Origin: UBA2357 sp041678045
Lineage (GTDB): Bacteria; Pseudomonadota; Gammaproteobacteria; Burkholderiales; Rhodocyclaceae
DNA length: 64,000 nt
Assembly: GCA_041678045.1 (NCBI GenBank)
Contig: JBAYOV010000004.1
Location: 1 to 64,000, forward strand
Reading direction: 5' to 3'
A program made the position numbers and the translations under genes. The notes under the pieces are model-generated. The model ran no database searches. It saw only the letters and a program-made list of their open reading frames with translations, and was not told the origin of the DNA. Shown one piece after another: positions 18,950 to 27,467 of the stretch; the stretch's first letter is position 1; every line of letters starts with the position of its first letter.

Positions 18950-19729
18950 ATGCGCAAAGTGGTATTCAATCAGAAGGGCGGCGTCGGCAAGTCGACCATC
19001 ACCTGCAATCTGGCCGCGATCAGCGCGCATCAGGGCAAACGCACCCTGGTGGTCGATCTGGACCCGCAAGGCAATTCCACACACTACCTGCTCGGTCAGG
19101 CGAGCACCGAATTGCCGGTCACATTGGCCGACTTCTTCGATCAGGTGCTGAATTTCAAGCTCAACCCGAAGAGCACCGACGAATTCGTCATCGCCTCACC
19201 CTTCCCCGACCTGCATGTGATGCCCTCGCACCCCGAGTTGGAAGACCTGCAGGGCAAGCTCGAATCCCGATACAAAATCTACAAGCTGCGCGATGCCCTC
19301 GACGAGTTGAGCGAACAGTTCGACATCATCTACATCGACACCCCGCCGGCGCTGAACTTCTACACCCGGTCGGCCCTGATTGCCGCCAATGGCTGCCTGA
19401 TTCCGTTCGACTGCGACGACTTCTCGCGCCGCGCACTGTACTCGCTGCTCGCCAATGTGGAAGAGATCAAGGCCGACCACAATCGCAACCTGGCCGTCGA
19501 GGGCATTGTCGTAAACCAGTTCCAGCCACGCGCCACCCTGCCGCAAAAGATGGTGCAGGAATTGGTGAACGAAGGACTGCCGGTGCTCTCGCCGTATCTG
19601 TCCTCATCGGTGAAGGTGAAGGAGTCGCACGAGCAGTGCAAGCCGATGATCCACCTGGACGCCCGTCACAAGCTCTCCCAGGAATATATCGCCCTGCATG
19701 ACACGCTGGCCCGCAAATACGGCACCTGA
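18950..19729 (+). CDS. ParA/MinD-family ATPase, orphan
   Basis: A 259-residue P-loop ATPase of the ParA superfamily. The deviant Walker A KGGVGKST is at 9-16, the Walker A' loop VVDLDPQGNSTH at about 37-48, and the switch motif YIDTPPALN in the middle. These proteins form ATP-dependent dimers that bind DNA or membrane and position cargo. There is no ParB, no parS cluster and no partner gene beside it: its neighbours are maeB and uvrD. It lacks the N-terminal HTH of plasmid P1-type ParA. GGAGAGG precedes the ATG. Cargo unknown; polyhydroxyalkanoate granules, chemotaxis arrays or another organelle are possible. Confidence 0.85.
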   Translation: MRKVVFNQKGGVGKSTITCNLAAISAHQGKRTLVVDLDPQGNSTHYLLGQASTELPVTLADFFDQVLNFKLNPKSTDEFVIASPFPDLHVMPSHPELEDLQGKLESRYKIYKLRDALDELSEQFDIIYIDTPPALNFYTRSALIAANGCLIPFDCDDFSRRALYSLLANVEEIKADHNRNLAVEGIVVNQFQPRATLPQKMVQELVNEGLPVLSPYLSSSVKVKESHEQCKPMIHLDARHKLSQEYIALHDTLARKYGT

Positions 19730-19769
19730 CGCAAGCACCGGCCGGCCCGGCCGACCCGACACTCAGCAG

Positions 19770-21974
19770 TCAGCAGGCATCCAGCTTGGCCACCGACAGC
19801 AGCAGCCACTTGATGCCTGAATCGCCGAAGTTGACCTGAATCTGCGCATCGGCCCCGCCGCCTCGCGCATCGATGATCACCCCCTGCCCGAAACGTGCGT
19901 GACGCACAAGCTGCCCCACCCGCCAGCCGCCGGGCAGCGTGGCGGGCGCGGCCGGCACCGGCGCCCTGGCGGACGGGGCGCTGCCCGACCCGCTGCTTCC
20001 GGCGCCCGCACCGCCTCTGGGGCGTTTCGGCGACAACCAGCGGGTCAGCCCCTCGGGAATTTCCTCCAGAAAGCGTGACGGCAGGTTATAGCGCGCCTGG
20101 CCATGCAGCATGCGGCTTTGCGAAAAGGACAGGTACAGGCGCTGCCGTGCCCGGGTCACCGCGACATACATCAGGCGGCGCTCCTCTTCCAGGCCCTCGC
20201 GCTCCATCGTACTGTTCTCGTGCGGAAAGAGCCCCTCCTCCAGACCACTCAGGAAGACCACATCGAACTCCAGCCCCTTGGCCGAATGCACGGTCATCAA
20301 CTGCACCGCGTCCGCCCCCACATCGGCCTGATGGTCGCCCGCTTCGAGCGAGGCATGCGCCAGGAAATCGGACAACAGGGCATGCGGCTGCGCCAGAGTC
20401 TGCGCCTCTGAGGCCATCTCGGCAGTGAAATTGCTCGCCGCGTTGATCAGTTCGTCCAGGTTCTCCAGCCGCTCCTGACCTTCTTTCTCGTTACGGTAGT
20501 GGTTGCGCAAGCCCGACACATCCAGCACATGATCGACCAGTTCGGGCAGCGTCAGCGCCGTGGTGTCGCGCCGCATCGCCTCCATCAGGCTCACGAACTG
20601 CGCCAGCACCGTGCCCGCCTTGCCCGACAGATGAGGCACGGCGGCATACAGGCTGCTGTTCCAGGTGCGTGCCGCATCCTGCAGGACTTCCTGCGAACGT
20701 GCGCCGATGCCACGCGTCGGGAAATTCACCACCCGCATGAATGCCGTATCGTCATCCGGGTTGGCAATCAGGCGCAGATAGGCAAGCGCATGCTTGATTT
20801 CCTGACGTTCGAAAAAGCGCAGCCCGCCATACACCCGGTAGGGGATGCCCGCCGAAAACAGTTGATGCTCCAGAATGCGCGACTGGGCATTCGAGCGGTA
20901 CAGCAGGGCCACATCGGCACGACTCGCCCCGTCACGCACCAGCGACTGGATTTCCTCGACAATCCAGCGCGCCTCGTCACCATCCGAAAATGCCTCGAAC
21001 ACCCTGATCGGCTCGCCCGCCCCCTGGTCGGTCCACAGGTTCTTGCCCATACGTCCGCTGTTGCGAACAATGATTGCATTGGCCGCCTCCAGGATGTTGC
21101 CGTGCGAACGGTAGTTCTGCTCCAGACGCACCACGCTGCCGACCCGGAACTCACGCTCGAAGTCACGCATGTTGCCCACTTCCGCCCCCCGGAAACGATA
21201 GATCGACTGGTCATCGTCCCCCACGCAGAACAGGCACGCCCCGCCTTCGCGCCCGTCATTGGCAAGCAGCTTCAACCAGCGGTACTGCAGCCGGTTGGTA
21301 TCCTGAAACTCATCCACCAGCACATGGCGGAAACGTTCCTGGTAATGCCGGCGCAGCGGCTCATTGCGTTCGAGCAATTCATAAGTGCGCAGCAGCAACT
21401 CGGCAAAGTCCACCACCCCTTCGCGCTCGCATTGCTGTTCATATTCGCGATACAGCTCGACCCGCCGGCGGGTGAAGTCATCCCAGGCCTCCACCGCATG
21501 GGCACGCAAGCCGGCTTCCTTGTTTGCATTGATGAAATGCTGCAGTTCGCGCGGCGGAAACTTCTGGTCATCCACATTCAGCGCCTTGAGCAAGCGCTTG
21601 ATCGCAGCCAGCTGATCGGCCGAGTCCAGAATCTGGAAGAGCTGCAGCAGGCCGGCATCACGATGGTGCGCACGCAACAAGCGGTTGCACAGACCATGAA
21701 AGGTGCCCACCCACATCGACCGGGCGGTGCGCGCAGCATTCATCGGCAGCATGGCGGCCAGACGGGCCAGCATCTCCTTCGCGGCCTTGTTGGTGAAGGT
21801 CACCGCCAGAATCTGCTGCGGAGCCGCCTGACCGGTCTGCACCAGCCACGCAATCCGGGTGGTCAGCACCCGCGTCTTGCCCGACCCGGCGCCTGCCAGA
21901 ATCAGCGCATGCTGCGGCGGCAGGGTCACGGCACGGAGTTGTTCTTCGTTCAGGTTGGCGAGCAGATCGGACAT
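19770..21974 (-). CDS. uvrD: DNA helicase II, UvrD
   Basis: A 734-residue superfamily 1A 3'-5' helicase for nucleotide-excision and mismatch repair (E. coli UvrD 720). Walker A AGAGSGKT is at 27-34, Walker B is VDEFQDTNRLQY near 220-230, motif III is GDDDQSIYRFRGA, and motifs V-VI are LMTVHSAKGLEF and VAVTRARQRLYL. After a Gly/Ser/Pro/Ala-rich linker (about 655-685) comes a C-terminal Tudor-like domain (VGQLVRHARFGQGVI...), present in UvrD and PcrA. GGAAG lies five bases before the ATG at 21974. UvrD is favoured over Rep by this C-terminal domain and the N-terminal sequence. Confidence 0.95.
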   Translation of the reverse strand: MSDLLANLNEEQLRAVTLPPQHALILAGAGSGKTRVLTTRIAWLVQTGQAAPQQILAVTFTNKAAKEMLARLAAMLPMNAARTARSMWVGTFHGLCNRLLRAHHRDAGLLQLFQILDSADQLAAIKRLLKALNVDDQKFPPRELQHFINANKEAGLRAHAVEAWDDFTRRRVELYREYEQQCEREGVVDFAELLLRTYELLERNEPLRRHYQERFRHVLVDEFQDTNRLQYRWLKLLANDGREGGACLFCVGDDDQSIYRFRGAEVGNMRDFEREFRVGSVVRLEQNYRSHGNILEAANAIIVRNSGRMGKNLWTDQGAGEPIRVFEAFSDGDEARWIVEEIQSLVRDGASRADVALLYRSNAQSRILEHQLFSAGIPYRVYGGLRFFERQEIKHALAYLRLIANPDDDTAFMRVVNFPTRGIGARSQEVLQDAARTWNSSLYAAVPHLSGKAGTVLAQFVSLMEAMRRDTTALTLPELVDHVLDVSGLRNHYRNEKEGQERLENLDELINAASNFTAEMASEAQTLAQPHALLSDFLAHASLEAGDHQADVGADAVQLMTVHSAKGLEFDVVFLSGLEEGLFPHENSTMEREGLEEERRLMYVAVTRARQRLYLSFSQSRMLHGQARYNLPSRFLEEIPEGLTRWLSPKRPRGGAGAGSSGSGSAPSARAPVPAAPATLPGGWRVGQLVRHARFGQGVIIDARGGGADAQIQVNFGDSGIKWLLLSVAKLDAC

Positions 21975-22202
21975 TGTGACTTCCTGTGTTGGCGCGCCAT
22001 TTTACCCGCTGGCGCGGCCAGACACAGCCGGCCGTGCGCAACGGCGCAGACGCCGGGAACGCGTACCGGCATGGGCCGCACGCTGCGCACATGCCCATCC
22101 GCCCCCTCATGCAGGCCGTCGCGGCCCCGCCCAGCCATTCCCCTCACCCGGCGGGCGTGGCACACTGCCGGCCTGTTTCGCAGCCACGCACGCCCCGAAC
22201 CC

Positions 22203-23294
22203 ATGAAAAACCTCTTGCCGCTGTCACTGTTGCTGCTGACCTTGCCGGTGCAGGCCGAGAGGCTTGCTGACGGACTGGCCGACGCGCTGACCGATGACCT
22301 GGCCGCCTGCTCGGCCGTGGAAGCACCTGCCGCACGGCTGGCCTGCTACGACCGGCTGGCCGAGCGCCATGCCCCCGCCGGGGCGCTCCCGGAGACAGCA
22401 GAAGCAGAGCTTGCCGCCCGCCCGGCGACTGCGCCCAGGGTCAGGGCGCCGAACTTCTCCGATCCGGTCATCCACGCCGCGCCCCACACCAGTCCGCTGC
22501 AGGCCCGCTGGGAGCTGACCGCCGATGCCGACCGGGGCACCTTCGGACTGCGGCCGCACCGGCAAAACTATGCCATGGTGAAATTCACCAGCCGGGGCAA
22601 CGACCAGCCGTTCAATCCCCTGCTCGAGCTGGCCCCCGGTCCGGAGCAGGGACTGGACAAGCACGAAGTGAAGTTCCAGCTGTCGTTCAAGACCAAACTG
22701 CTGGGCAATGTCCTGGGTACCGGCAGCAACCTCTGGATGGGCTACACCCAACAGAGCAACTGGCAAATCTTCAACGGCTCGGTATCCCGCCCGTTTCGCG
22801 AAACCAATTACGAACCGGAGCTGATGTGGGTCGCTCCGCTGCAGCTGTCGCTGGGTGAGCTGAAACTGCGCTACGCCTCGCTTGGCTATGTCCATCAATC
22901 CAACGGACGCTCCGACCCCCTGTCGCGCAGCTGGGACCGCCTGTTTGCCGAAGTCGGCGCCGAATATGGCAACCTGGCTGTCTGGTTCCGTCCATGGTGG
23001 CGCATTCCGGAATCGAGCGAGCGGGACGACAATCCGGACATCCAGAAATACATCGGACGTGGCGAACTGGTCGGCGTGCTGCGTCATGACGACCATGTGT
23101 ACTCGCTCAAGCTGCGCAACAATTTCGACCGAAAACACAACCGCGGCTCGATTCATGCCGACTGGAGCTTCCCGCTCGCGGGCGAACTGCGCGGCTATGT
23201 CCGCCTGTTCTCGGGCTACGGTGAAAGCATGATCGACTACAACTGGCGCCAGACCTCGCTGGGGCTGGGCATCATTCTCACCGACCGGCTTTGA
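22203..23294 (+). CDS. pldA: Outer membrane phospholipase A, catalytic Asn replaced by Asp
   Basis: A 363-residue outer-membrane beta-barrel of the OMPLA family, which hydrolyses phospholipids that reach the outer leaflet. A signal peptide (about 1-18, ending VQA-ERL) precedes an N-terminal part with the LACYDRLAERHAP motif. The barrel includes YTQQSNWQIFNG and the active-site HQSNGRSDPLSRSWDRLF, giving His231 and Ser233. The third member of the triad, Asn156 in E. coli (SWNRL), is Asp245 here. I start at the ATG at 22203, not at the much longer frame that runs antisense through uvrD. The methyltransferase begins 4 bases after the stop. Confidence 0.93.
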   Translation: MKNLLPLSLLLLTLPVQAERLADGLADALTDDLAACSAVEAPAARLACYDRLAERHAPAGALPETAEAELAARPATAPRVRAPNFSDPVIHAAPHTSPLQARWELTADADRGTFGLRPHRQNYAMVKFTSRGNDQPFNPLLELAPGPEQGLDKHEVKFQLSFKTKLLGNVLGTGSNLWMGYTQQSNWQIFNGSVSRPFRETNYEPELMWVAPLQLSLGELKLRYASLGYVHQSNGRSDPLSRSWDRLFAEVGAEYGNLAVWFRPWWRIPESSERDDNPDIQKYIGRGELVGVLRHDDHVYSLKLRNNFDRKHNRGSIHADWSFPLAGELRGYVRLFSGYGESMIDYNWRQTSLGLGIILTDRL

Positions 23295-23298
23295 GCAC

Positions 23299-24522
23299 AT
23301 GACTTCACCCGCAGCCCCTGAACGAAACACCCCCGCAGCCCTCCTGTGCTGGACAGAAGACGGGCAAGCCCGCGAAGCACGCTGGCTGTGCGCAGGCGAC
23401 AGCCGCCCGCCCTCGCGCATCGTGGTGGTCGACGACCCGCTGCGGGCCGATGCCGCCTACCGCCACGCCTGCTCCGGCACGGCCATGCTGTGGCGTGGCG
23501 ATTATCACAACGCGCGCCAGCTGCTCGCCGCCCTCACCCGTCGTCATGCCGCTGCCGCCAGCAAGACACCGAAGCGACAGAAGCGGCCACAGCAGGACAG
23601 CCCCGACCCTGTCCCCCAGGACCCGCGCAGCCTCTTCAACCGTTACCGCCTGGCCCAATCCCAGCGCGCGCACCTGCTCGGAACGTTACTGATTCCGATG
23701 GAACCCGATTATCGGATTGCCCTGCGCCGCGCGCCCGACGTGCGCGAAGCCTGCGAAGCCGCCTGGGGGCCCCTGCACGCACCCGCCGTACTCAGCCTGC
23801 GCAGCCTGCTGGGGGTGATCGGTGCGCATGAATGGCGTCAACGCGGTGTATTCATCGATGCCCTGCAGGCCCGCATCCACCCCCATTACGGCGTGTTCTC
23901 ACCGGTGCGCGGCGAATACCTGCAATTGCTGGCCGAGGCACCGTTACCCGAAGCCGCCCACACGCTCGCTCTGGACATCGGCACCGGTACCGGCGTACTG
24001 GCAGCCCTGCTCTGCCAGCGCGGCGTGCAGCACGTGCTGGCGACCGACCTCGACCCCCGCGCGCTGGCCTGCGCCAGCGACAACCTGCAACGCCTGGGCC
24101 TGCAGGCACGGGTCAGCCTGCAGCAGACCGACCTGTTCCCCGCCGAAACCCGCGCGGCGCTGGTGGTATGCAACCCGCCCTGGTTGCCGGCACGCCCGAC
24201 CACCCCGATCGAACAGGCCGTGTATGACCCCGACAGCCGCATGCTGCGCGGTTTCCTGCAGGGGCTGGGGAAGCACCTGACAGCCGACGGGGAAGGCTGG
24301 CTGATTCTGTCCGATCTGGCCGAACGACTGGGGCTGCGCACCCGTACCGAGTTGCTTGAATGGATCGATGCGGGAGGGCTCAGTGTCATCGACCGGCTCG
24401 ACACCCGCCCCGTGCACCGCAAGGCGCACGACGACACGGACCCACTGCACCAGGCCCGACGCGACGAAATCACCTCCCTGTGGCGACTGCGCCTGTCCCG
24501 CCCGGAGCAACGGGCACGCTGA
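23299..24522 (+). CDS. Class I SAM-dependent methyltransferase of unknown target
   Basis: A 407-residue protein. The C-terminal half is a Rossmann methyltransferase with motif I DIGTGTGVLAALL near 226 and the N-methyltransferase motif NPPW near 292-295, as in PrmC or RlmG-type enzymes that modify amide or exocyclic nitrogens. The N-terminal half (about 1-195) is not a domain I recognise; it contains a Lys/Gln-rich patch (about 90-105) and may bind the substrate. It starts 4 bases after pldA, so they probably share an mRNA, though no functional link is evident. It is not a clear PrmC, PrmB or RlmG. Target unassigned. Confidence 0.75.
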   Translation: MTSPAAPERNTPAALLCWTEDGQAREARWLCAGDSRPPSRIVVVDDPLRADAAYRHACSGTAMLWRGDYHNARQLLAALTRRHAAAASKTPKRQKRPQQDSPDPVPQDPRSLFNRYRLAQSQRAHLLGTLLIPMEPDYRIALRRAPDVREACEAAWGPLHAPAVLSLRSLLGVIGAHEWRQRGVFIDALQARIHPHYGVFSPVRGEYLQLLAEAPLPEAAHTLALDIGTGTGVLAALLCQRGVQHVLATDLDPRALACASDNLQRLGLQARVSLQQTDLFPAETRAALVVCNPPWLPARPTTPIEQAVYDPDSRMLRGFLQGLGKHLTADGEGWLILSDLAERLGLRTRTELLEWIDAGGLSVIDRLDTRPVHRKAHDDTDPLHQARRDEITSLWRLRLSRPEQRAR

Positions 24523-24680
24523 ATCCGAACGGCGCCGGAAGGCCGGAAATTTCGCCCGTGCAAGGTGACCAAGCGTAACAAGGTTGCGCGGGCGCAACAA
24601 TTCGCAAGCACTAGCATTCCGGCTTTGCGAAATCATTACAATCGCACGATCTTCAATCACTTGACCGGTATCGTGCCGTG

Positions 24681-26600
24681 ATGCTTCGCTTGCCGAACGC
24701 CTTTGTCCTGCCCCCAGTATTGCGCAGCGCAGCATCCTGGGGCGCCGCGCTGGGCTTCATCGTCCTCTGGTATTTTCTGGCTCAGGCTGCGAGCAGGCAC
24801 TGGCTGGGGGTGGCCCCGTACGCCAGCACCTGGAAACACGATCTGCCTGCCCATCTGCTGATCGGGGCCCTGCTCTATGCCATGTCGCACAGCCTGCCAC
24901 GGTTCATGCTGGCGGGCGCCACCGTTCTGAGCGTCCTCACCCTGAGCAATGCGCTCAAGCTCGGTGTGCTGGGCGGGCCGATCATGCCGGACGACCTGAT
25001 TTCTGCCCGCAACCTGTTCATGCTGCTCGAAGGCTGGCAGTTGTGGGCCTGTATCGCGCTCGTGGCCGTGCCGCTGATGCTGCTGCTGTGGATGTTTGCA
25101 TGGCGACAACCCCGGGCCTGGCTGGCCGTGCTGGGCATCGTGCTGGCGGCGCAACAACTCATGCACCACCCCGAATGGGTCGAGCGGACGATGGATGCCC
25201 GCTTTGGCGACTGGGTATGGAACCAGCGGGGCAACTTCGAGGCGCGCGGCCTGCCGATTCACCTGTTGCAGGAAACCGCCCGCAATCTGGCACGGCGCGG
25301 CAACCCACCGGACGCCATGCAGGTGACCCAGGCGCTCGACACGCTGGGCGAACGACCGGTCAGTCCCTTCATGCGGGTCGGTAATGGCAGTCCGCCCAGC
25401 CGCAATGTGCACATGATCGTGCTCGAATCCTTCTGGGACCCCGCCGCCTTGACCGCGTCCGGCCTGTCCGCCGATCCCATGGATCCGGCCTTCCGCGCGT
25501 TGTGGGCCGCCACCGGACACTCGCACGCCCTGTCACCGGTTTTCGGTGGCTACACCGCGAATGCCGAGTTCGAAGCCTTGTGCGGTTTTCCGGTGCTGGA
25601 AAACGCCGTCTTCTTCGAAGGTCGGTTGCGCCGCGACGTCCCCTGCCTGCCCGCCCACCTGGGCGCGGCCGGTTATCGCAGCCTGGCCTCCCACCCCAAC
25701 GCAGCCTCGTTCTGGAACCGGGTGAACGCCTATCGGCGCATCGGCTTCGATGCCTACCTGTCCTCGCGCGACTTCGTGCTCGATGACATGAACCGAGACT
25801 TTCTCAGCGACCGCTCGCTGTATCGTCAGGTGATGGAGCGTATCGGCCCGCTGCTTGACGCGGGAGAAACCCCGCTGTTCAACTATGTACTGACCTATTT
25901 CGGTCATCTCGACTATCCGCTCAATGCCGAACGCCCCCGGGTGATCAGCACCCGCGACGGCAACCCTCATGTCGAAGCCTACGCCAACACGGTGTACTAC
26001 AAATCCCGCGAATTGATGGAAATGCTCGACGCACTGCGCGCCCGCGACCCGCGAGCACTGATCGTTGTGTTCGGCGACCACCTGCCCTTCCTGGGCACCC
26101 ACCATGGTGGTTATGTCGAGTCGGGCCTGCTCGCCCGCAGTCGCGGAGAATTCACCGACGAGATGTTCCGCACCCTCACCGCCACACCCCTCATCGTCAT
26201 CGACGGCAAGCGTGGCCCGCTCAAGCTCGGGGATGTGCCGATGTATCAACTGCCCTCACTGATGCTGGCTCTGCTTGGCGACAGCCGCGACAGCCTGCCC
26301 GGCCTGACCGCCAGCACCCCCGAACAGATGCAGGTACGCCCGCTGCCCGGCGTGCACTTCACCCTGCAGGGCCGCAGCGTCGAAGCCTGTCGCAACGGCA
26401 GCGACACCGAGCACCCGGTGAGCCCGGAGTGCGAACGTTCGGCCGCTTGGCTGGAAGCCGTGCGGACGCTGCGGCAGGACATTTTCAGCGGTCAGCAACA
26501 TGCCCTGCGCCAGCTCGGCCAACCCGACACAGGCGCCACAGTGGCCTTGAACGATGAGGACGAAACCGGCGAAGGCACCGAAACGCGCCCCATGAGATGA
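24681..26600 (+). CDS. LtaS/OpgB-like membrane sulfatase-family transferase
   Basis: A 640-residue inner-membrane protein. Four or five transmembrane helices fill about 10-155, then a periplasmic alkaline-phosphatase/sulfatase-fold domain follows. The predicted nucleophile is Thr292 in GGYTANAEFEALCG, and metal ligands include Asp466-His467 in FGDHLPFLG, both as in lipoteichoic-acid synthase and phosphoglycerol transferase OpgB. In a Gram-negative it probably moves phosphoglycerol or phosphoethanolamine onto a glycan or lipid in the periplasm. An adjacent GTG at 24678 is an alternative start. A TACAAT -10 lies about 40 bases upstream. Acceptor unknown. Confidence 0.8.
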   Translation: MLRLPNAFVLPPVLRSAASWGAALGFIVLWYFLAQAASRHWLGVAPYASTWKHDLPAHLLIGALLYAMSHSLPRFMLAGATVLSVLTLSNALKLGVLGGPIMPDDLISARNLFMLLEGWQLWACIALVAVPLMLLLWMFAWRQPRAWLAVLGIVLAAQQLMHHPEWVERTMDARFGDWVWNQRGNFEARGLPIHLLQETARNLARRGNPPDAMQVTQALDTLGERPVSPFMRVGNGSPPSRNVHMIVLESFWDPAALTASGLSADPMDPAFRALWAATGHSHALSPVFGGYTANAEFEALCGFPVLENAVFFEGRLRRDVPCLPAHLGAAGYRSLASHPNAASFWNRVNAYRRIGFDAYLSSRDFVLDDMNRDFLSDRSLYRQVMERIGPLLDAGETPLFNYVLTYFGHLDYPLNAERPRVISTRDGNPHVEAYANTVYYKSRELMEMLDALRARDPRALIVVFGDHLPFLGTHHGGYVESGLLARSRGEFTDEMFRTLTATPLIVIDGKRGPLKLGDVPMYQLPSLMLALLGDSRDSLPGLTASTPEQMQVRPLPGVHFTLQGRSVEACRNGSDTEHPVSPECERSAAWLEAVRTLRQDIFSGQQHALRQLGQPDTGATVALNDEDETGEGTETRPMR

Positions 26601-26630
26601 CACACGCAGGCCTCCGGAAGAGTAAAGTTA

Positions 26631-26682
26631 CACATTCTGACGATCGTCATGCGAAATCTGCTCTGCATGAAGGCAGAATGTG
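26631..26682 (+). promoter_or_regulatory. Nested inverted repeats upstream of the OmpA lipoprotein
   Basis: CACATTCTG (26631-26639) and CAGAATGTG (26674-26682) form a perfect 9-bp inverted repeat. Inside it are a perfect 12-bp palindrome TGACGATCGTCA (26638-26649) and a 5-bp pair CATGC/GCATG (26648-26652, 26665-26669). This may be an operator or a structured 5' leader; the 26715 start is 32 bases further on. Confidence 0.5.
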
Positions 26683-26714
26683 AACACATCATTCTCATCA
26701 AGGGAGGTCTCATC

Positions 26715-27365
26715 ATGAAAGTTGCTGTCCTGCTCGCCTCGGCCTCGATTCTGGTCCTCAGTGGCTGCGTCTCCAATCCCTACCAGGGCGATCATGCCCG
26801 TACCGCTACCGGAGCCACCGTGGGCGCTGGCGCGGGCGCGCTGGTCGGCCGTGCCGTGTCCGGTCGCAGCGACCGCACCAAGGGCACCCTGATCGGCGCA
26901 GCCGTGGGGGCTACCGTGGGCGGGCTGGTCGGACGCCAGATGGACCAACAGGAAGCCGAACTGCGCCAGCAAATGTCCGGCACGGGCGTCCAGGTCCAGC
27001 GCGAGGGCGACACCATCCGCCTGCAGGCGCCGGAAAACATCACTTTCGACACCGGCCGGGCCAACGTCAAGCCGCAGTTCGGCCCGGTGCTCGACCAACT
27101 CGCCTACAGCGTCAGCCAGTACCCCAACACCATCGTGCGGGTGGAAGGTCATACCGACTCGGTGGGTGCTGCTGCCTTCAACCAGACCCTGTCCGAGAAC
27201 CGTGCCAGCAGCGTGGCCAGCTACCTGCTTCAGCGCGGCGTTCCGGCCAGCCGTGTGGAAGCCTACGGCTACGGCTTCAGCCGCCCGGTGGCCGACAACG
27301 GCACCGAATGGGGACGTGCGCAAAACCGTCGGGTCGAAATCCTGCTGATCCCGCTCCAGCAGTAA
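26715..27365 (+). CDS. Glycine-zipper OmpA-family lipoprotein (YiaD-like)
   Basis: A 216-residue lipoprotein. The signal peptide ends with lipobox LSGC, Cys18 or close to it. A glycine-zipper segment (about 33-80: ATGATVGAGAGALVG, then GAAVGATVGGLVG) may insert in or lie on the membrane. The C-terminal OmpA domain (about 100-216) has VEGHTDSVGAAAFNQTLSENRA-type sequence and the AQNRRVEI end, binding peptidoglycan. I use the ATG at 26715 with AGGGAGG upstream; the longer frame from 26649 has no signal peptide at its start. A strong hairpin follows. E. coli YiaD is the nearest known relative by architecture. Confidence 0.88.
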   Translation: MKVAVLLASASILVLSGCVSNPYQGDHARTATGATVGAGAGALVGRAVSGRSDRTKGTLIGAAVGATVGGLVGRQMDQQEAELRQQMSGTGVQVQREGDTIRLQAPENITFDTGRANVKPQFGPVLDQLAYSVSQYPNTIVRVEGHTDSVGAAAFNQTLSENRASSVASYLLQRGVPASRVEAYGYGFSRPVADNGTEWGRAQNRRVEILLIPLQQ

Positions 27366-27372
27366 TCCACAA

Positions 27373-27397
27373 GGACGCGTGGCCCCGCCACGCGTCC
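27373..27397 (+). terminator. Hairpin terminator of the OmpA lipoprotein gene
   Basis: GGACGCGTGG (27373-27382) pairs perfectly with CCACGCGTCC (27388-27397) around CCCCG, 8 bases past the stop. No T run follows, so termination efficiency is uncertain. Confidence 0.65.
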
Positions 27398-27467
27398 TCC
27401 CTGCCGGGGCTTTCCCGTGCGTGCAGCACGGGTTACTCTTCGCGCTCACGATTTCAGTGCGCACACC

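Noticed and set aside
20499..22202. Long plus-strand open frame ahead of pldA
   Set aside because: It is antisense to uvrD, a clear helicase gene; high GC keeps the opposite frame open. PldA begins with its signal peptide at 22203.
24583..24598. Inverted repeat GTTGCGC/GCGCAAC after the methyltransferase gene as a terminator
   Set aside because: The 2-base centre leaves only a short usable stem and no T run follows.
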